Below, in pieces: positions 8,654-17,204 of a stretch of 64,000 bases of DNA. The notes beneath the pieces are model-generated. The model worked only from the letters and a program-made list of their open reading frames with translations. It ran no database searches and was not told the DNA's origin. Source of the DNA: Polynucleobacter sp. JS-JIR-5-A7 (GTDB lineage Bacteria; Pseudomonadota; Gammaproteobacteria; Burkholderiales; Burkholderiaceae); assembly GCF_018687935.1 (NCBI RefSeq), contig NZ_CP061308.1, positions 1,606,048 to 1,670,047 on the forward strand. The letters run 5' to 3'. How positions within the stretch are numbered: the stretch's first letter is position 1; the number at the start of each line of letters is the position of its first letter. Made by a program: the position numbers and the translations under genes.

Positions 8654-9604
8654 ATGAAATTACTAAAGCTCATTGCCTTATCGCTCAGTTTTATATGGGC
8701 TAGCGCATATGCACAAAACATCTCGATTGCAACCGGTGGTACTGGTGGCGTTTACTACCCAATGGGTGGCGGCCTTGCTGCCATGCTCTCAAGCAAAGTA
8801 CCGGGTATGTCAGTTACGGCGGAAGTCACTGGTGGCTCTGTGGATAACTTAAAACTGGTTGGCACTGGCAAGCCTTACGTTGCCTTCTCTATGGCTGATG
8901 CCGCCAAAGATGCATCAGTGGGTGATGATAAATTTAAAGACAAGCCAGTCGATTTACGAACCTTGCTTATACTGTATCCAAACCTCATGCACGTCGCTAC
9001 CGTTGAGTCTACTGGCATCAAAACTATGAAGGATTTGAAAGGTAAACGCGTTAGTACAGGTGCTCCAGGAAGCGCCACTGAAGTCATGGCCTTCCGCTTG
9101 CTAGAGGCTGCAGGTCTAGACAAAGATAAAGATGTAAAACGTGAACGCTTGAGCGTTGCTGAATCTGTCAATGCAGTAAAAGATCGCAAGATTGATGCTT
9201 TCTTTTGGGTGGGTGGCTTACCCACTGCAGCTGTTACTGATTTAGCGAATAGCCCAGGCATGAAAATCGTGATGGTTGATACCGCTGCTGAAGTTCCTGC
9301 TATGAACAAAAAATATGGCAACCTTTACTTCCCGGCTGTGATTACCAAGCAAACCTACAGTGGTATGGCGAAAGATAATAATGTTGCCGCCGTTGCAAAT
9401 CTGCTGGTTGTAAACTCATCTATGCCTGATGCAGAGGCATACAAAATCGTCAAGGCTATTTTTGATAATCAACTTGAACTAGTGCGCTCACATGCGGAGT
9501 TCAGAAATATTAAATTAGAGAGCCAAAAATCTAATGCAACACCAGTTGCTTATCATCCAGGCGCATTAAAGTACCTCAAAGAAAAAGGTGTCAAGGTAAA
9601 CTAA
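8654..9604 (+). CDS. TAXI-family TRAP transporter solute-binding protein
   Basis: Periplasmic receptor of the TAXI type, 316 aa, with a signal peptide (cut after AYA near residue 20) and the opening ISIATGGTGGVYYPMGGGLAAML that defines the family. The acidic/Lys-rich middle and TGAPGSATEVMAFRLLEAAG follow the standard fold. An AGGAGA ribosome site precedes ATG. It is followed after 66 bp, including a hairpin, by its fused TRAP permease, so together they form a complete secondary transporter. The substrate is not known; neighbours suggest a hydroxy- or keto-acid. Confidence 0.93.
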   Translation: MKLLKLIALSLSFIWASAYAQNISIATGGTGGVYYPMGGGLAAMLSSKVPGMSVTAEVTGGSVDNLKLVGTGKPYVAFSMADAAKDASVGDDKFKDKPVDLRTLLILYPNLMHVATVESTGIKTMKDLKGKRVSTGAPGSATEVMAFRLLEAAGLDKDKDVKRERLSVAESVNAVKDRKIDAFFWVGGLPTAAVTDLANSPGMKIVMVDTAAEVPAMNKKYGNLYFPAVITKQTYSGMAKDNNVAAVANLLVVNSSMPDAEAYKIVKAIFDNQLELVRSHAEFRNIKLESQKSNATPVAYHPGALKYLKEKGVKVN

Positions 9605-9612
9605 GCCATATC

Positions 9613-9633
9613 GGGGTGAGTTAATCTCACCCC
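9613..9633 (+). terminator. Intra-operon hairpin between TAXI receptor and permease genes
   Basis: Perfect 8-bp stem GGGGTGAG / CTCACCCC with a 5-nt loop, followed by TTCTGCTTTT, 37 bp before the permease ATG. It resembles a leaky intrinsic terminator or an mRNA-stabilising 3' hairpin that would give more receptor than permease. No promoter is obvious after it. Confidence 0.6.
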
Positions 9634-9670
9634 TTCTGCTTTTAAGTGGTACATCAATATAGGTTGAAGC

Positions 9671-11683
9671 ATGAATCAGAACGTCATCGACAATGAAACC
9701 CAAGAGAAATTAGACGCTTTTATTAAGCAAGAGGAAGGCGACTCTAATGACTACAAAGGCTTATTGGCCAAGTTCATTACTTTAGTTGCCGTCGGCATGT
9801 CTTTGTTTCACCTGTATGCCGCCTACTCGATTGTTCCAACTCAGCAGTTACGGGTTATTCACGTTGCCTTAGTGTTATTCCTGGTGTTCTTAAGTTTTCC
9901 GCTGGCAGCTCGCTTTAAAAATAAGTTGATGTTTTGGGATGTATTGTTTGCCCTAGGATCAGTAGCTATTTCTTATTACATCCTGAGTGGGGGTGATGAC
10001 TTCATGGATCGCAATACCGCCCCAAATCCTACTGACGTCATCATCGGGATTGGCCTCATTCTATTGATCCTAGAAAGTGTGCGCAGAACAAACGGCATGG
10101 TTCTAGTGACCGTTACAGTGCTCTTTTTACTTTATGCCCTTTTTGGTAACTACCTGCCTGCACCATGGACACACAAAGGCTATGGCCTCGATCGCTTAGT
10201 TGGTTACATGTATATGAGTCTTGAGGGAATCTATGGCACTGCGGTTGATGTCTCTGCAACCCTCATTATTCTCTTTACGATTTTTGGCGCCTTCCTGCAA
10301 TTTACTGGGGCTGGCAAATTCTTTATCGATTTCTCTTTTGCTGCAATGGGTGGCAAATCCTCTGGTGTAGGCAGAACCATTGTTCTCTCTTCTTTCTTAA
10401 TGGGTGGTCCATCAGGATCCGGTGTTGCAACTACCGTTACCGTAGGCTCTGTTGCCGCTCCCATGCTGGATAAAGTTGGTTACGAAAAAAATGCTGCTGG
10501 GGGACTGTTAGCTGCTGGTGGACTTGGCGCAATCATCTCGCCACCCGTTTTGGGTGCCGCAGCCTTCTTGATTGCAGACTTCCTGAAAATTTCCTATTTG
10601 GATGTTTTGCTCATGGCAACCATCCCCACCGTTTTGTTTTATCTTGGTTTATTTGTAATGGTCGAAATTGATGTTCGTAAATATGGCATGAAGAACATTC
10701 ATTTTGAATCTGCTGAATCTGCTTGGGAATTAACAAAAAAATATTGGTTTCACTTTTTCTCGCTGATCTCGATTGTGGTGTTTATGATGTTTGGCTTCTC
10801 ACCAGTCATGTCGGTATTTTGGGCGACCGTAGTGTCCGCCTTCTCCAGCATGTTGCGAGAAGATACAGCCATCATTCCTTGGGCTTGGTTTAAAGGCAAG
10901 GAACCTATCTTGGCAGGACTGTATAACTCCAACCTCACCAAGGCTCTGGCCTCAGGCTCCACCGGCGTATTGGCCATTGCTGCAACCTGCGCTGGTGCTG
11001 GCCTGATTGTAGGTACAGTCACCTTAACGGGTTTAGGACTGAAATTTAGTTCGATTGTGATTCAGTATGCAGGCGGCTCTTTATTGCTCACCGCCATCTT
11101 CACCGCCTTAATTGTTTGGATTGTGGGTCTGGCCGTTCCAGTCACTGCTTCTTACATTATTTGTGCAGTGATTGCCGCGCCAGCCTTAATTAATTTAGGG
11201 GTGCCTGCATTTGCTGCTCATATGTTCATCTTCTATTACGCTGTTCTCTCTGAGGTGTCTCCTCCAACTGCTTTATCTCCGTTTGCAGCCGCCGCTATTT
11301 GCAAAGGCAATCCTTATAAGACGACATTACAAACCTGGAAATATGTTGCGCCAGCCATTCTGGTGCCATTCATGTTTGTTTTAGATAAATCTGGTGTGAG
11401 CTTGCTCTTGATGGGATCAAGCAGCGCCCTCGAACAAGCAGACTGGATGCAGATTGCGTGGATTTCTTTCACTGCAGTGGTGGGCATTATCTGTTTAGCT
11501 GGTGGCCTACAAGGCTGGTTTATTGAGAAAACCAAATCCTTCGAACGTATCATCATGGTGATCTCTGGCGTGGCTTTAGCTTATCCATCCACTGAGGCAG
11601 ATCTGATTGGCTTTATTGGTTTTGGCTTGGTCTTGGTTACCCAAATGATGACTTATTACAAGCTCAATCGAAAGCCTTCCTAA
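9671..11683 (+). CDS. TRAP transporter fused permease (DctQM, TAXI type)
   Basis: Inner-membrane permease of 670 aa, about 16-18 membrane helices, with the small 4-TM DctQ-like part fused to the large DctM-like part as is usual for TAXI systems. Characteristic segments are SSFLMGGPSGSGVATTVTVGS, GLLAAGGLGAIISPPVLGAAAFLIADF and SEVSPPTALSPFAAAAICKGNPYKT. A hydrophilic N-terminus of about 35 residues precedes the first helix. It pairs with the receptor encoded just upstream. A palindromic terminator follows. Sodium-coupled uptake is expected from the family. Confidence 0.95.
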   Translation: MNQNVIDNETQEKLDAFIKQEEGDSNDYKGLLAKFITLVAVGMSLFHLYAAYSIVPTQQLRVIHVALVLFLVFLSFPLAARFKNKLMFWDVLFALGSVAISYYILSGGDDFMDRNTAPNPTDVIIGIGLILLILESVRRTNGMVLVTVTVLFLLYALFGNYLPAPWTHKGYGLDRLVGYMYMSLEGIYGTAVDVSATLIILFTIFGAFLQFTGAGKFFIDFSFAAMGGKSSGVGRTIVLSSFLMGGPSGSGVATTVTVGSVAAPMLDKVGYEKNAAGGLLAAGGLGAIISPPVLGAAAFLIADFLKISYLDVLLMATIPTVLFYLGLFVMVEIDVRKYGMKNIHFESAESAWELTKKYWFHFFSLISIVVFMMFGFSPVMSVFWATVVSAFSSMLREDTAIIPWAWFKGKEPILAGLYNSNLTKALASGSTGVLAIAATCAGAGLIVGTVTLTGLGLKFSSIVIQYAGGSLLLTAIFTALIVWIVGLAVPVTASYIICAVIAAPALINLGVPAFAAHMFIFYYAVLSEVSPPTALSPFAAAAICKGNPYKTTLQTWKYVAPAILVPFMFVLDKSGVSLLLMGSSSALEQADWMQIAWISFTAVVGIICLAGGLQGWFIEKTKSFERIIMVISGVALAYPSTEADLIGFIGFGLVLVTQMMTYYKLNRKPS

Positions 11684-11722
11684 ACACTGTTGAGCATCAA
11701 TATGAATTCCCTAGTTTCATTT

Positions 11723-11748
11723 ATAAAGCCCGCAATTGCGGGCTTTAT
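11723..11748. terminator. Bidirectional intrinsic terminator
   Basis: Perfect 11-bp stem ATAAAGCCCGC / GCGGGCTTTAT with an AATT loop and T-runs on both sides, lying between the convergent TRAP permease and enolase-superfamily genes. It should end both transcripts. Confidence 0.9.
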
Positions 11749-11788
11749 TTTTACTCAGTGTATCTAGCTTACTTTAATGTGACTAAGC

Positions 11789-12922
11789 TCAAGAGATCTT
11801 GGTCCAAGGTGTTTTGCCAGCATACTTCTGAACTGCAGCTTCATCAAACTCAAAACCCAGTCCCGGAGTCTTGTGCAAAATCAAATCGCCATTCTTAAAT
11901 GTTAATTGCTTATTAATTAAGCGGCGGAAGTTCAGCACTTGATCATCCAAGAAAAACTCAACAAAGCGAGCATTGGGTGTTGCAGCTACAAGAGGAGCAT
12001 GGAGATCATGCATCCAATGAGGGCAAACAGTGATGCCCTTAACATCGGCATAAGCAGAGATACGGCGCCACTCCGTAATACCGCCACAAACCGCTGCATC
12101 AGATTGCAAAATCGCTGCACCACCAGCATCAATCAACTCTCTAAAGCGCCAACGACCTGCCTCCATCTCACCGGTCGCTACATTGATCTTGGTTTGACGT
12201 GCTAAAGCAGCATGCAGATCAATCGCGTCAGGTGAAAAAGGCTCTTCAATCCAATAAGGGTTGTAAGCCTCAAAGCGTCTGACATACTCCAACGCAGTAG
12301 GCAGATCACGCCAAGCATTATTCGCATCCAAAGTCAGCAGAATGTCGTCTCCAATTGCTTTGCGTGCAGCCTTGACGCGCGCCTCTTCTTCAGCAGGAGA
12401 GAGGCGCCCTACTTTCATTTTGACTGCTTTAAAGCCCTGCTTAACGTAGGATTCCATTTCCTTACCAAGCTTGGCAGGGGTCTTACCTTCTAAGTAATAA
12501 CCGCCGCTGGCATAAGCGGGTACGCGATCATCTACTACTGAGCCAAGATAATGATGCAAAGGCAAACCGGCAGCTCGAGCATTGAGATCCCAAAGTGCCG
12601 TATCTAAAATAGAGATCCCGCGCATCACAGCACCAGTGCGTCCCTGCAAAATGGATTCGTTATACATATCCATCCACAGGCCTTCGCTCCGATGACTATT
12701 TTGACCAATCAACTTGGGCGCAAGTAATTGCTCAACAGCAATCTTCGCAATATCACCGCCAGCGCTACCAACATAGCAAAAACCAATTCCCTCATTACCA
12801 TCCTTACCGCGAACTTTAACTAAGCAATAGTGACGCTCAGAGACGGTCCGGGTTGAAAATGAGGTGACTTTATCCAAAGGTACAGCCACTGAGGTGACTT
12901 GCACAGACTCGATGATCGGCAT
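11789..12922 (-). CDS. Mandelate racemase/muconate lactonizing enzyme family protein
   Basis: Enolase-superfamily enzyme of 377 aa. Catalytic candidates are K168 and K170 (AVKMK), metal ligands D199 (TLDANN), E226 (WIEEP) and E252 (GEMEAGRWRF), and the H302 region (CPHWMHDLHAP). The LDTALWDLNARAAGLPLHHYLG block is typical. Such enzymes dehydrate sugar acids or racemise hydroxy acids. It converges on the TRAP/aldolase operon, so it may act on the same imported acid. An 18-bp palindrome 30 bp upstream of the ATG may be its operator. Confidence 0.9.
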   Translation of the reverse strand: MPIIESVQVTSVAVPLDKVTSFSTRTVSERHYCLVKVRGKDGNEGIGFCYVGSAGGDIAKIAVEQLLAPKLIGQNSHRSEGLWMDMYNESILQGRTGAVMRGISILDTALWDLNARAAGLPLHHYLGSVVDDRVPAYASGGYYLEGKTPAKLGKEMESYVKQGFKAVKMKVGRLSPAEEEARVKAARKAIGDDILLTLDANNAWRDLPTALEYVRRFEAYNPYWIEEPFSPDAIDLHAALARQTKINVATGEMEAGRWRFRELIDAGGAAILQSDAAVCGGITEWRRISAYADVKGITVCPHWMHDLHAPLVAATPNARFVEFFLDDQVLNFRRLINKQLTFKNGDLILHKTPGLGFEFDEAAVQKYAGKTPWTKIS

Positions 12923-12952
12923 CCGAACTCCTTCATAAAAAAAATATTGTAG

Positions 12953-12970
12953 CCAGTATTGAAATACTGG
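12953..12970. promoter_or_regulatory. Candidate operator: perfect 18-bp palindrome
   Basis: CCAGTATT-GA-AATACTGG: 8-bp arms, fully complementary, in the gap between the leftward dehydratase (start 12922) and the rightward M23 peptidase gene. The size suits a dimeric repressor site. No T-run follows, so it is unlikely to be a terminator. Confidence 0.45.
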
Positions 12971-13052
12971 GTTTACGTCATTTGTGGGGTTAATTTATTG
13001 CAGCACAACAAAATTATCAGGGTGGCGGTCCACATTATTAGATAATTGCATA

Positions 13053-14504
13053 GTGAATAGAAAAGTAACCGCTCATTACCGCCTCGTCAAAGGGATAGCG
13101 CTCCTACTGGGAAATGGCTTACTCAGCCTCTCTATTGGATTGAGCTCCATAGCACATGCGCAGACTAGTCAGACCCAAAAGTCAAATCAAAGCCGTACCA
13201 AAGTGTATGTTCAAAACACGAAGCAAGTAGGATTTAAAGATAAATCCGCAGGGTCTAGCTCAAAGATCAATAGCATGAGCTTGAATCCATCGGTTATCCA
13301 AAGAAAAGATCCTAGTGAACTCATGCTCGATAGCGATGCCAACCTAGACTATCGAGTCATGCAGGGATGTTTGCGACGTAGCTTTAATGATGCTAATTTG
13401 CCATCAAGCATCGGTATTGATAATCGCCAATTTTCTGAGTTCTTTAAAAATCAGACTAAAGGATTTTTTGATAAGATGCGGGGCGATTGCATTCCGTATG
13501 CAGTGGCATTTACAACGCGCAATCGTTTTGATTCATTAAGCATTATGAATGGTCCTGTACAGGATGATAAAACGGAAGTTTGGACATTTACACCATCTGC
13601 TTTTGGTGGATTCTTAGTACAACAAGATCTTCTCAGAAATGAATCCAAAAACCTAACAGAAATTCGGGTGCCTTTAAGAGAAGTTTTATATGACCCACGC
13701 AAACTAGGCGATAAATTACCAGTGGAATTAGTCTGGGAGCTGAACTCCATCATCAAGCAGATTTACCCAGAGGACAATAATTCGCTTGAAAATACTAATA
13801 GCGTTGTGCGACTCATTATCGACTTTGGCGACCGCGAAAGATGGGCGCAGATTTGGGCTGTTGAGATTATCGATCCGAATAATAAAGAGGTATTTGCTAG
13901 CGCCTTTTGGGTCGAACGGAGTGATATACCTGGTGGCTTCTTTACCAGTGGCGGTGAATCCCTTGAGCGCTCTTTCTGGACTAACCCACTAAGCTATCGA
14001 CGCATCTCCCGCGGGGTGGGTATGGTACGCGCCGGCAAAGCGAAACGCCCCAAGAGTAATACTGCCGTTGTCCAACCAGCACCAGCCAAGCAGCGCTATC
14101 GCACCCATATGGGAATTGATTACGCAGCGCCGATTGGCACACCAATCTTCAGTGTAGCCAACGGTAAAGTAGCGCATCTTGGCTATAACGGCGCATTTGG
14201 CAATCTGATTGTTTTAGAGCATCCGGGTGGCTATCGCACTTTCTATGCGCACTTAAGTAATTACAATCCAGAACTTGAGTTGGGAAATGAAGTGCGTCGT
14301 GGCCTTGAAATTGGCTACGTTGGATCTACCGGGCGATCAACTGGACCCCATCTCCATTTTGAACTGAGAAAAGATGGTGTTTACATCGACCCCTATTCAA
14401 GCAAAACACAACTCGATCTATGGTCAATGCGGGATAGCGAAAGTGGACAACTCACAAGAGAGGTTTTACTACTAGGCAGCCCACTTGCTTATCAAGCTAA
14501 ATAA
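13053..14504 (+). CDS. M23-family peptidoglycan metallopeptidase (LytM/NlpD-like)
   Basis: Exported endopeptidase-type protein, 483 aa from the GTG at 13053. The open frame extends to 12984, but that upstream part (with WRSTLLDNC) does not look like a signal peptide; from the GTG a basic start and hydrophobic core end in SSIAHAQ. A 250-residue N-terminal region of unknown type precedes the C-terminal LytM domain with HMGIDYAAPIGTPIFS, FGNLIVLEHPGGYRTFYAHLS and HLHFELRKDG, carrying the zinc ligands (HxxxD and HxH). It probably cuts peptide cross-bridges in the wall. A bidirectional terminator follows. Confidence 0.9.
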   Translation: MNRKVTAHYRLVKGIALLLGNGLLSLSIGLSSIAHAQTSQTQKSNQSRTKVYVQNTKQVGFKDKSAGSSSKINSMSLNPSVIQRKDPSELMLDSDANLDYRVMQGCLRRSFNDANLPSSIGIDNRQFSEFFKNQTKGFFDKMRGDCIPYAVAFTTRNRFDSLSIMNGPVQDDKTEVWTFTPSAFGGFLVQQDLLRNESKNLTEIRVPLREVLYDPRKLGDKLPVELVWELNSIIKQIYPEDNNSLENTNSVVRLIIDFGDRERWAQIWAVEIIDPNNKEVFASAFWVERSDIPGGFFTSGGESLERSFWTNPLSYRRISRGVGMVRAGKAKRPKSNTAVVQPAPAKQRYRTHMGIDYAAPIGTPIFSVANGKVAHLGYNGAFGNLIVLEHPGGYRTFYAHLSNYNPELELGNEVRRGLEIGYVGSTGRSTGPHLHFELRKDGVYIDPYSSKTQLDLWSMRDSESGQLTREVLLLGSPLAYQAK

Positions 14505-14522
14505 TCCTTAGCTCTGCAAACA

Positions 14523-14546
14523 AATAGGGTCCAATGGGACCCTATT
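14523..14546. terminator. Bidirectional intrinsic terminator
   Basis: Perfect 10-bp stem AATAGGGTCC / GGACCCTATT with an AATG loop followed by CTTTT, located between the convergent M23 peptidase and universal stress protein genes. Confidence 0.88.
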
Positions 14547-14568
14547 CTTTTAACAACATTCTGAGTTC

Positions 14569-15009
14569 TTAACCAAGCACGAGCACAGGCAACTTAGAGT
14601 GCACAATGACTTCGTGGGTTTCGCTACCCAATAAAACACCTTTGATACCAGTGCGTTTATGAGAAGCCATCACAATCACATCTGCTTTTGCTTTTTTGGC
14701 ACCATCTAAAATACCTTCAGCAAGATTTGTATTGGAGATATGCAAGGACTTAGCCTTGATACTTGCGCCAAGGCTGGTAGCTGCCTTTTTGAAAACATCT
14801 TTTGCATAAGCTTCACAAACTTTTTGATGCTCTTTTGCAGAGACTCCGTAGCCCATCGAGCTGTCGGAATACACCAAAGGAGGTAATGGATCAGATACGT
14901 ATACCAAGGTTACGGCAGCGCCATCTGCCTTAGCAAGTTCTGCAACCTTTTTTAAAGACTTTTTGCTGACCTCTGAACCGTCAACCGGTACTAATAAATG
15001 CTTAAACAT
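14569..15009 (-). CDS. Universal stress protein (UspA family)
   Basis: Cytoplasmic UspA-domain protein, 146 aa, one domain. It starts MFKHLLVPVDGSEVSKKSL and ends with the ATP-binding signature ASHKRTGIKGVLLGSETHEVIVHSKLPVLVL (G-x2-G-x9-G-S/T type, here with GSETHEV). An AGGGGG ribosome site precedes ATG. Members of the ATP-binding branch adjust metabolism and stress survival. It is divergent from the DUF2177/SulP pair across an AT-rich 86-bp gap. It appears to be a single-gene unit. Confidence 0.93.
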   Translation of the reverse strand: MFKHLLVPVDGSEVSKKSLKKVAELAKADGAAVTLVYVSDPLPPLVYSDSSMGYGVSAKEHQKVCEAYAKDVFKKAATSLGASIKAKSLHISNTNLAEGILDGAKKAKADVIVMASHKRTGIKGVLLGSETHEVIVHSKLPVLVLG

Positions 15010-15095
15010 ATCTACCCCCTTAAATTGAACTAATAACGTTCTCTTTCTATGATAATACTTATTATTAATCTATAAAAGATCAAAGGGGAACTTAA

Positions 15096-15497
15096 TTGCT
15101 CAAGTATCTAGGAATCTACTTTACTTTTTTAATCACCCTCCTTGCGGTGGATTTAACGTGGCTTTTAGGAATCGCAAAGAACCTCTATCGCGAGGAAATG
15201 GGCGATCTCATGGCTAGCGAACCCAAGCTCATTGCCGGCTTAGCGTTTTACCTTCTCTATGCTTTAGGCGTCTGTATTTTTGTTATTGCGCCTGCACTCT
15301 CAAAACAGTCTCTGATCTATGCACTGCAATATGGTGCCCTCTTTGGATTTTTTTGCTACATGACCTACGACCTGACCAATCTAGCGGTCATTCGAGACTT
15401 CCCTACCAAATTAGCATTCGTTGATATTGCCTGGGGATCTGTAGTAACAGGTCTCTCTGCAGGATTGGCGTATTGGGTAGGCGATCGACTGTCTTAA
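15096..15497 (+). CDS. DUF2177 family membrane protein
   Basis: Inner-membrane protein of 133 aa with four predicted helices, matching the DUF2177 family: DLTWLLGIAKNLYREEMG, ALQYGALFGFFCYMTYDLTNLAVIRDFP and VDIAWGSVVTGLSAGLAYW. Translation starts at TTG (15096), supported by an AAGGGGAA ribosome site 5 nt upstream; no ATG fits. It lies 7 bp before the SulP transporter gene, so the two are very likely cotranscribed and perhaps coupled in translation. The biochemical role of the family is unknown. Confidence 0.82.
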   Translation: MLKYLGIYFTFLITLLAVDLTWLLGIAKNLYREEMGDLMASEPKLIAGLAFYLLYALGVCIFVIAPALSKQSLIYALQYGALFGFFCYMTYDLTNLAVIRDFPTKLAFVDIAWGSVVTGLSAGLAYWVGDRLS

Positions 15498-15504
15498 ATC
15501 AAAG

Positions 15505-17133
15505 ATGTTTTTTCATCCCAGAATCCTAGACTCATTTAAGGGCTATAACAGCACCTTATTTACCAAGGATGTTTTAGCAGGCTTAACGGTAGGTGTCGTA
15601 GCGCTGCCTTTGGCTATGGCTTTTGCGATTGCCAGCGGGCTTAAACCCGAAGCGGGAATTTTTACCGCCATTATTGCTGGCGGTCTCATTTCACTATTGG
15701 GAGGAAGTCGCGTTCAAATCGGTGGACCAGCCGGTGCATTCATTGTGGTTGTATACGGCATTGTTGAACGCTATGGCATCCCTAATTTATTGCTAGCTAC
15801 AGCAATGTCTGGGGTGTTCCTTTTATTAATGGGAATATTCAGACTGGGAACTCTGGTGCGATTTATTCCGATTGCTGTCATCATTGGCTTTACAAATGGC
15901 ATTGCCTGCTTAATCGGTCTATCGCAAATCAAAGATTTCTTTGGTTTAAAGATTGAGAAAATGCCTGCTCAATTTTTTCAGTCGATTCACGCTTTATACA
16001 ACGCAGCAGATACGGTCAACCCCACTGCACTAAGTTTGGCCTGCGGAAGTCTAGCCATCATTATTGGCTGGAAAAAAATTCAGAAGCATTTAGGCTGGCT
16101 CTGCCATCTTCCAGGCACAGTCGTAGCAATGTTTCTAGCTACTCTCATTACCGCTCTCTTTAACTTGCCAGCCGATACGATTGGTAGTCGATTTGGTGGC
16201 ATCCCTTCGAGTCTCCCCCATTTTGAATGGATCTCAATTGGTTGGGGCACAGCACAATTTATGGTGGTCCCTGCTTTAACACTAGCGCTACTCGGCGCTA
16301 TTGAGTCTCTACTCTGTGCACGCATTGCCGACAGCTTAATACATGATCGTCACGAATCCAATCAAGAGCTGATGGCACAAGGTATTGCTAATTTAGTGAC
16401 CCCATTTTTTGGCGGAATGCCCGCAACTGGCACTATTGCCCGGACTGTCACCAACATCGAAAGTGGTGGCAGATCGCCGCTAGCAGGCGTTGTTCATGCG
16501 CTTACTTTATTGCTTGTGGTGCTGTTTGCTGCTCCTCTAGCAAAAAATATTCCTTTGGCTAGCTTGGCTGCAATACTAATGTATGTCGCTTGGAATATGG
16601 GTGAATGGAAAAAGTTTGTGGACTTAAAACAATTCCGACTACCTTATCAACTCACTATTGTGAGTGTATTTTTGCTCACAGTGATTTTAGATCTTACTGT
16701 CGCAGTACAGGTAGGTCTACTCTTTGCCTTTATCACTTTTATCTATCGCATCTCAAGCCTATCACGTTGCGAGCTAGCGGATGCTAGCAACTTCAGTCAA
16801 CTCGAAAATCAACAGGGTCGTATTGATGCCTATCGAATTTACGGTGCTATCTTTTTTGGAGCAGTCAAATTACTAGAAAAGATTGAAGAAAAATTACCTT
16901 CTCAAGTTTTATTAATTGATCTGAAGAATGTAATCTATGTAGATACTTCTGGGATGGAAACTATTACTGAATTAGCGCATCTTTGCAAAATACGTAATAT
17001 CAAACTGATCATCTGCGGTTTAGAGCATCAGCCTTATGAGATGGCACAGCGTAGTGGTTTCTTACAAACTTTGCCATCAGATTGTCTGTACCCAGATTTA
17101 CTCTCGGGGATTGCTGCAGCAATACAGCACTAA
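15505..17133 (+). CDS. SulP-family inorganic anion transporter with STAS domain
   Basis: Membrane transporter of 542 aa. The N-terminal SulP core has DVLAGLTVGVVALPLAMAFAIASG and ISLLGGSRVQIGGPAGAFIVVV, then MPATGTIARTVTNIESGGRSPLAG, about 11-12 helices. A C-terminal cytoplasmic STAS domain from about residue 430 has DLKNVIYVDTSGMETITEL. SulP proteins move sulfate, bicarbonate or dicarboxylates, commonly with sodium or protons; which one here is not readable. Cotranscribed with the DUF2177 gene 7 bp upstream. Confidence 0.93.
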   Translation: MFFHPRILDSFKGYNSTLFTKDVLAGLTVGVVALPLAMAFAIASGLKPEAGIFTAIIAGGLISLLGGSRVQIGGPAGAFIVVVYGIVERYGIPNLLLATAMSGVFLLLMGIFRLGTLVRFIPIAVIIGFTNGIACLIGLSQIKDFFGLKIEKMPAQFFQSIHALYNAADTVNPTALSLACGSLAIIIGWKKIQKHLGWLCHLPGTVVAMFLATLITALFNLPADTIGSRFGGIPSSLPHFEWISIGWGTAQFMVVPALTLALLGAIESLLCARIADSLIHDRHESNQELMAQGIANLVTPFFGGMPATGTIARTVTNIESGGRSPLAGVVHALTLLLVVLFAAPLAKNIPLASLAAILMYVAWNMGEWKKFVDLKQFRLPYQLTIVSVFLLTVILDLTVAVQVGLLFAFITFIYRISSLSRCELADASNFSQLENQQGRIDAYRIYGAIFFGAVKLLEKIEEKLPSQVLLIDLKNVIYVDTSGMETITELAHLCKIRNIKLIICGLEHQPYEMAQRSGFLQTLPSDCLYPDLLSGIAAAIQH

Positions 17134-17204
17134 GCGATATAAATTAATGCCGCCTGCAGTAAATAGTAGTGATAACAAATCGCTTTAATACTGTTTGTCA
17201 TTAC

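Noticed and set aside
8875..9321. 148-codon leftward ORF inside the TAXI receptor gene
   Set aside because: It is a mirror frame of a clearly conserved receptor gene and its product shows no recognisable domain.
15052..15065. ATAATA-CT-TATTAT palindrome in the universal stress protein gap
   Set aside because: Perfect but purely AT-rich, as expected by chance in such a gap; no matching copy was noticed elsewhere.
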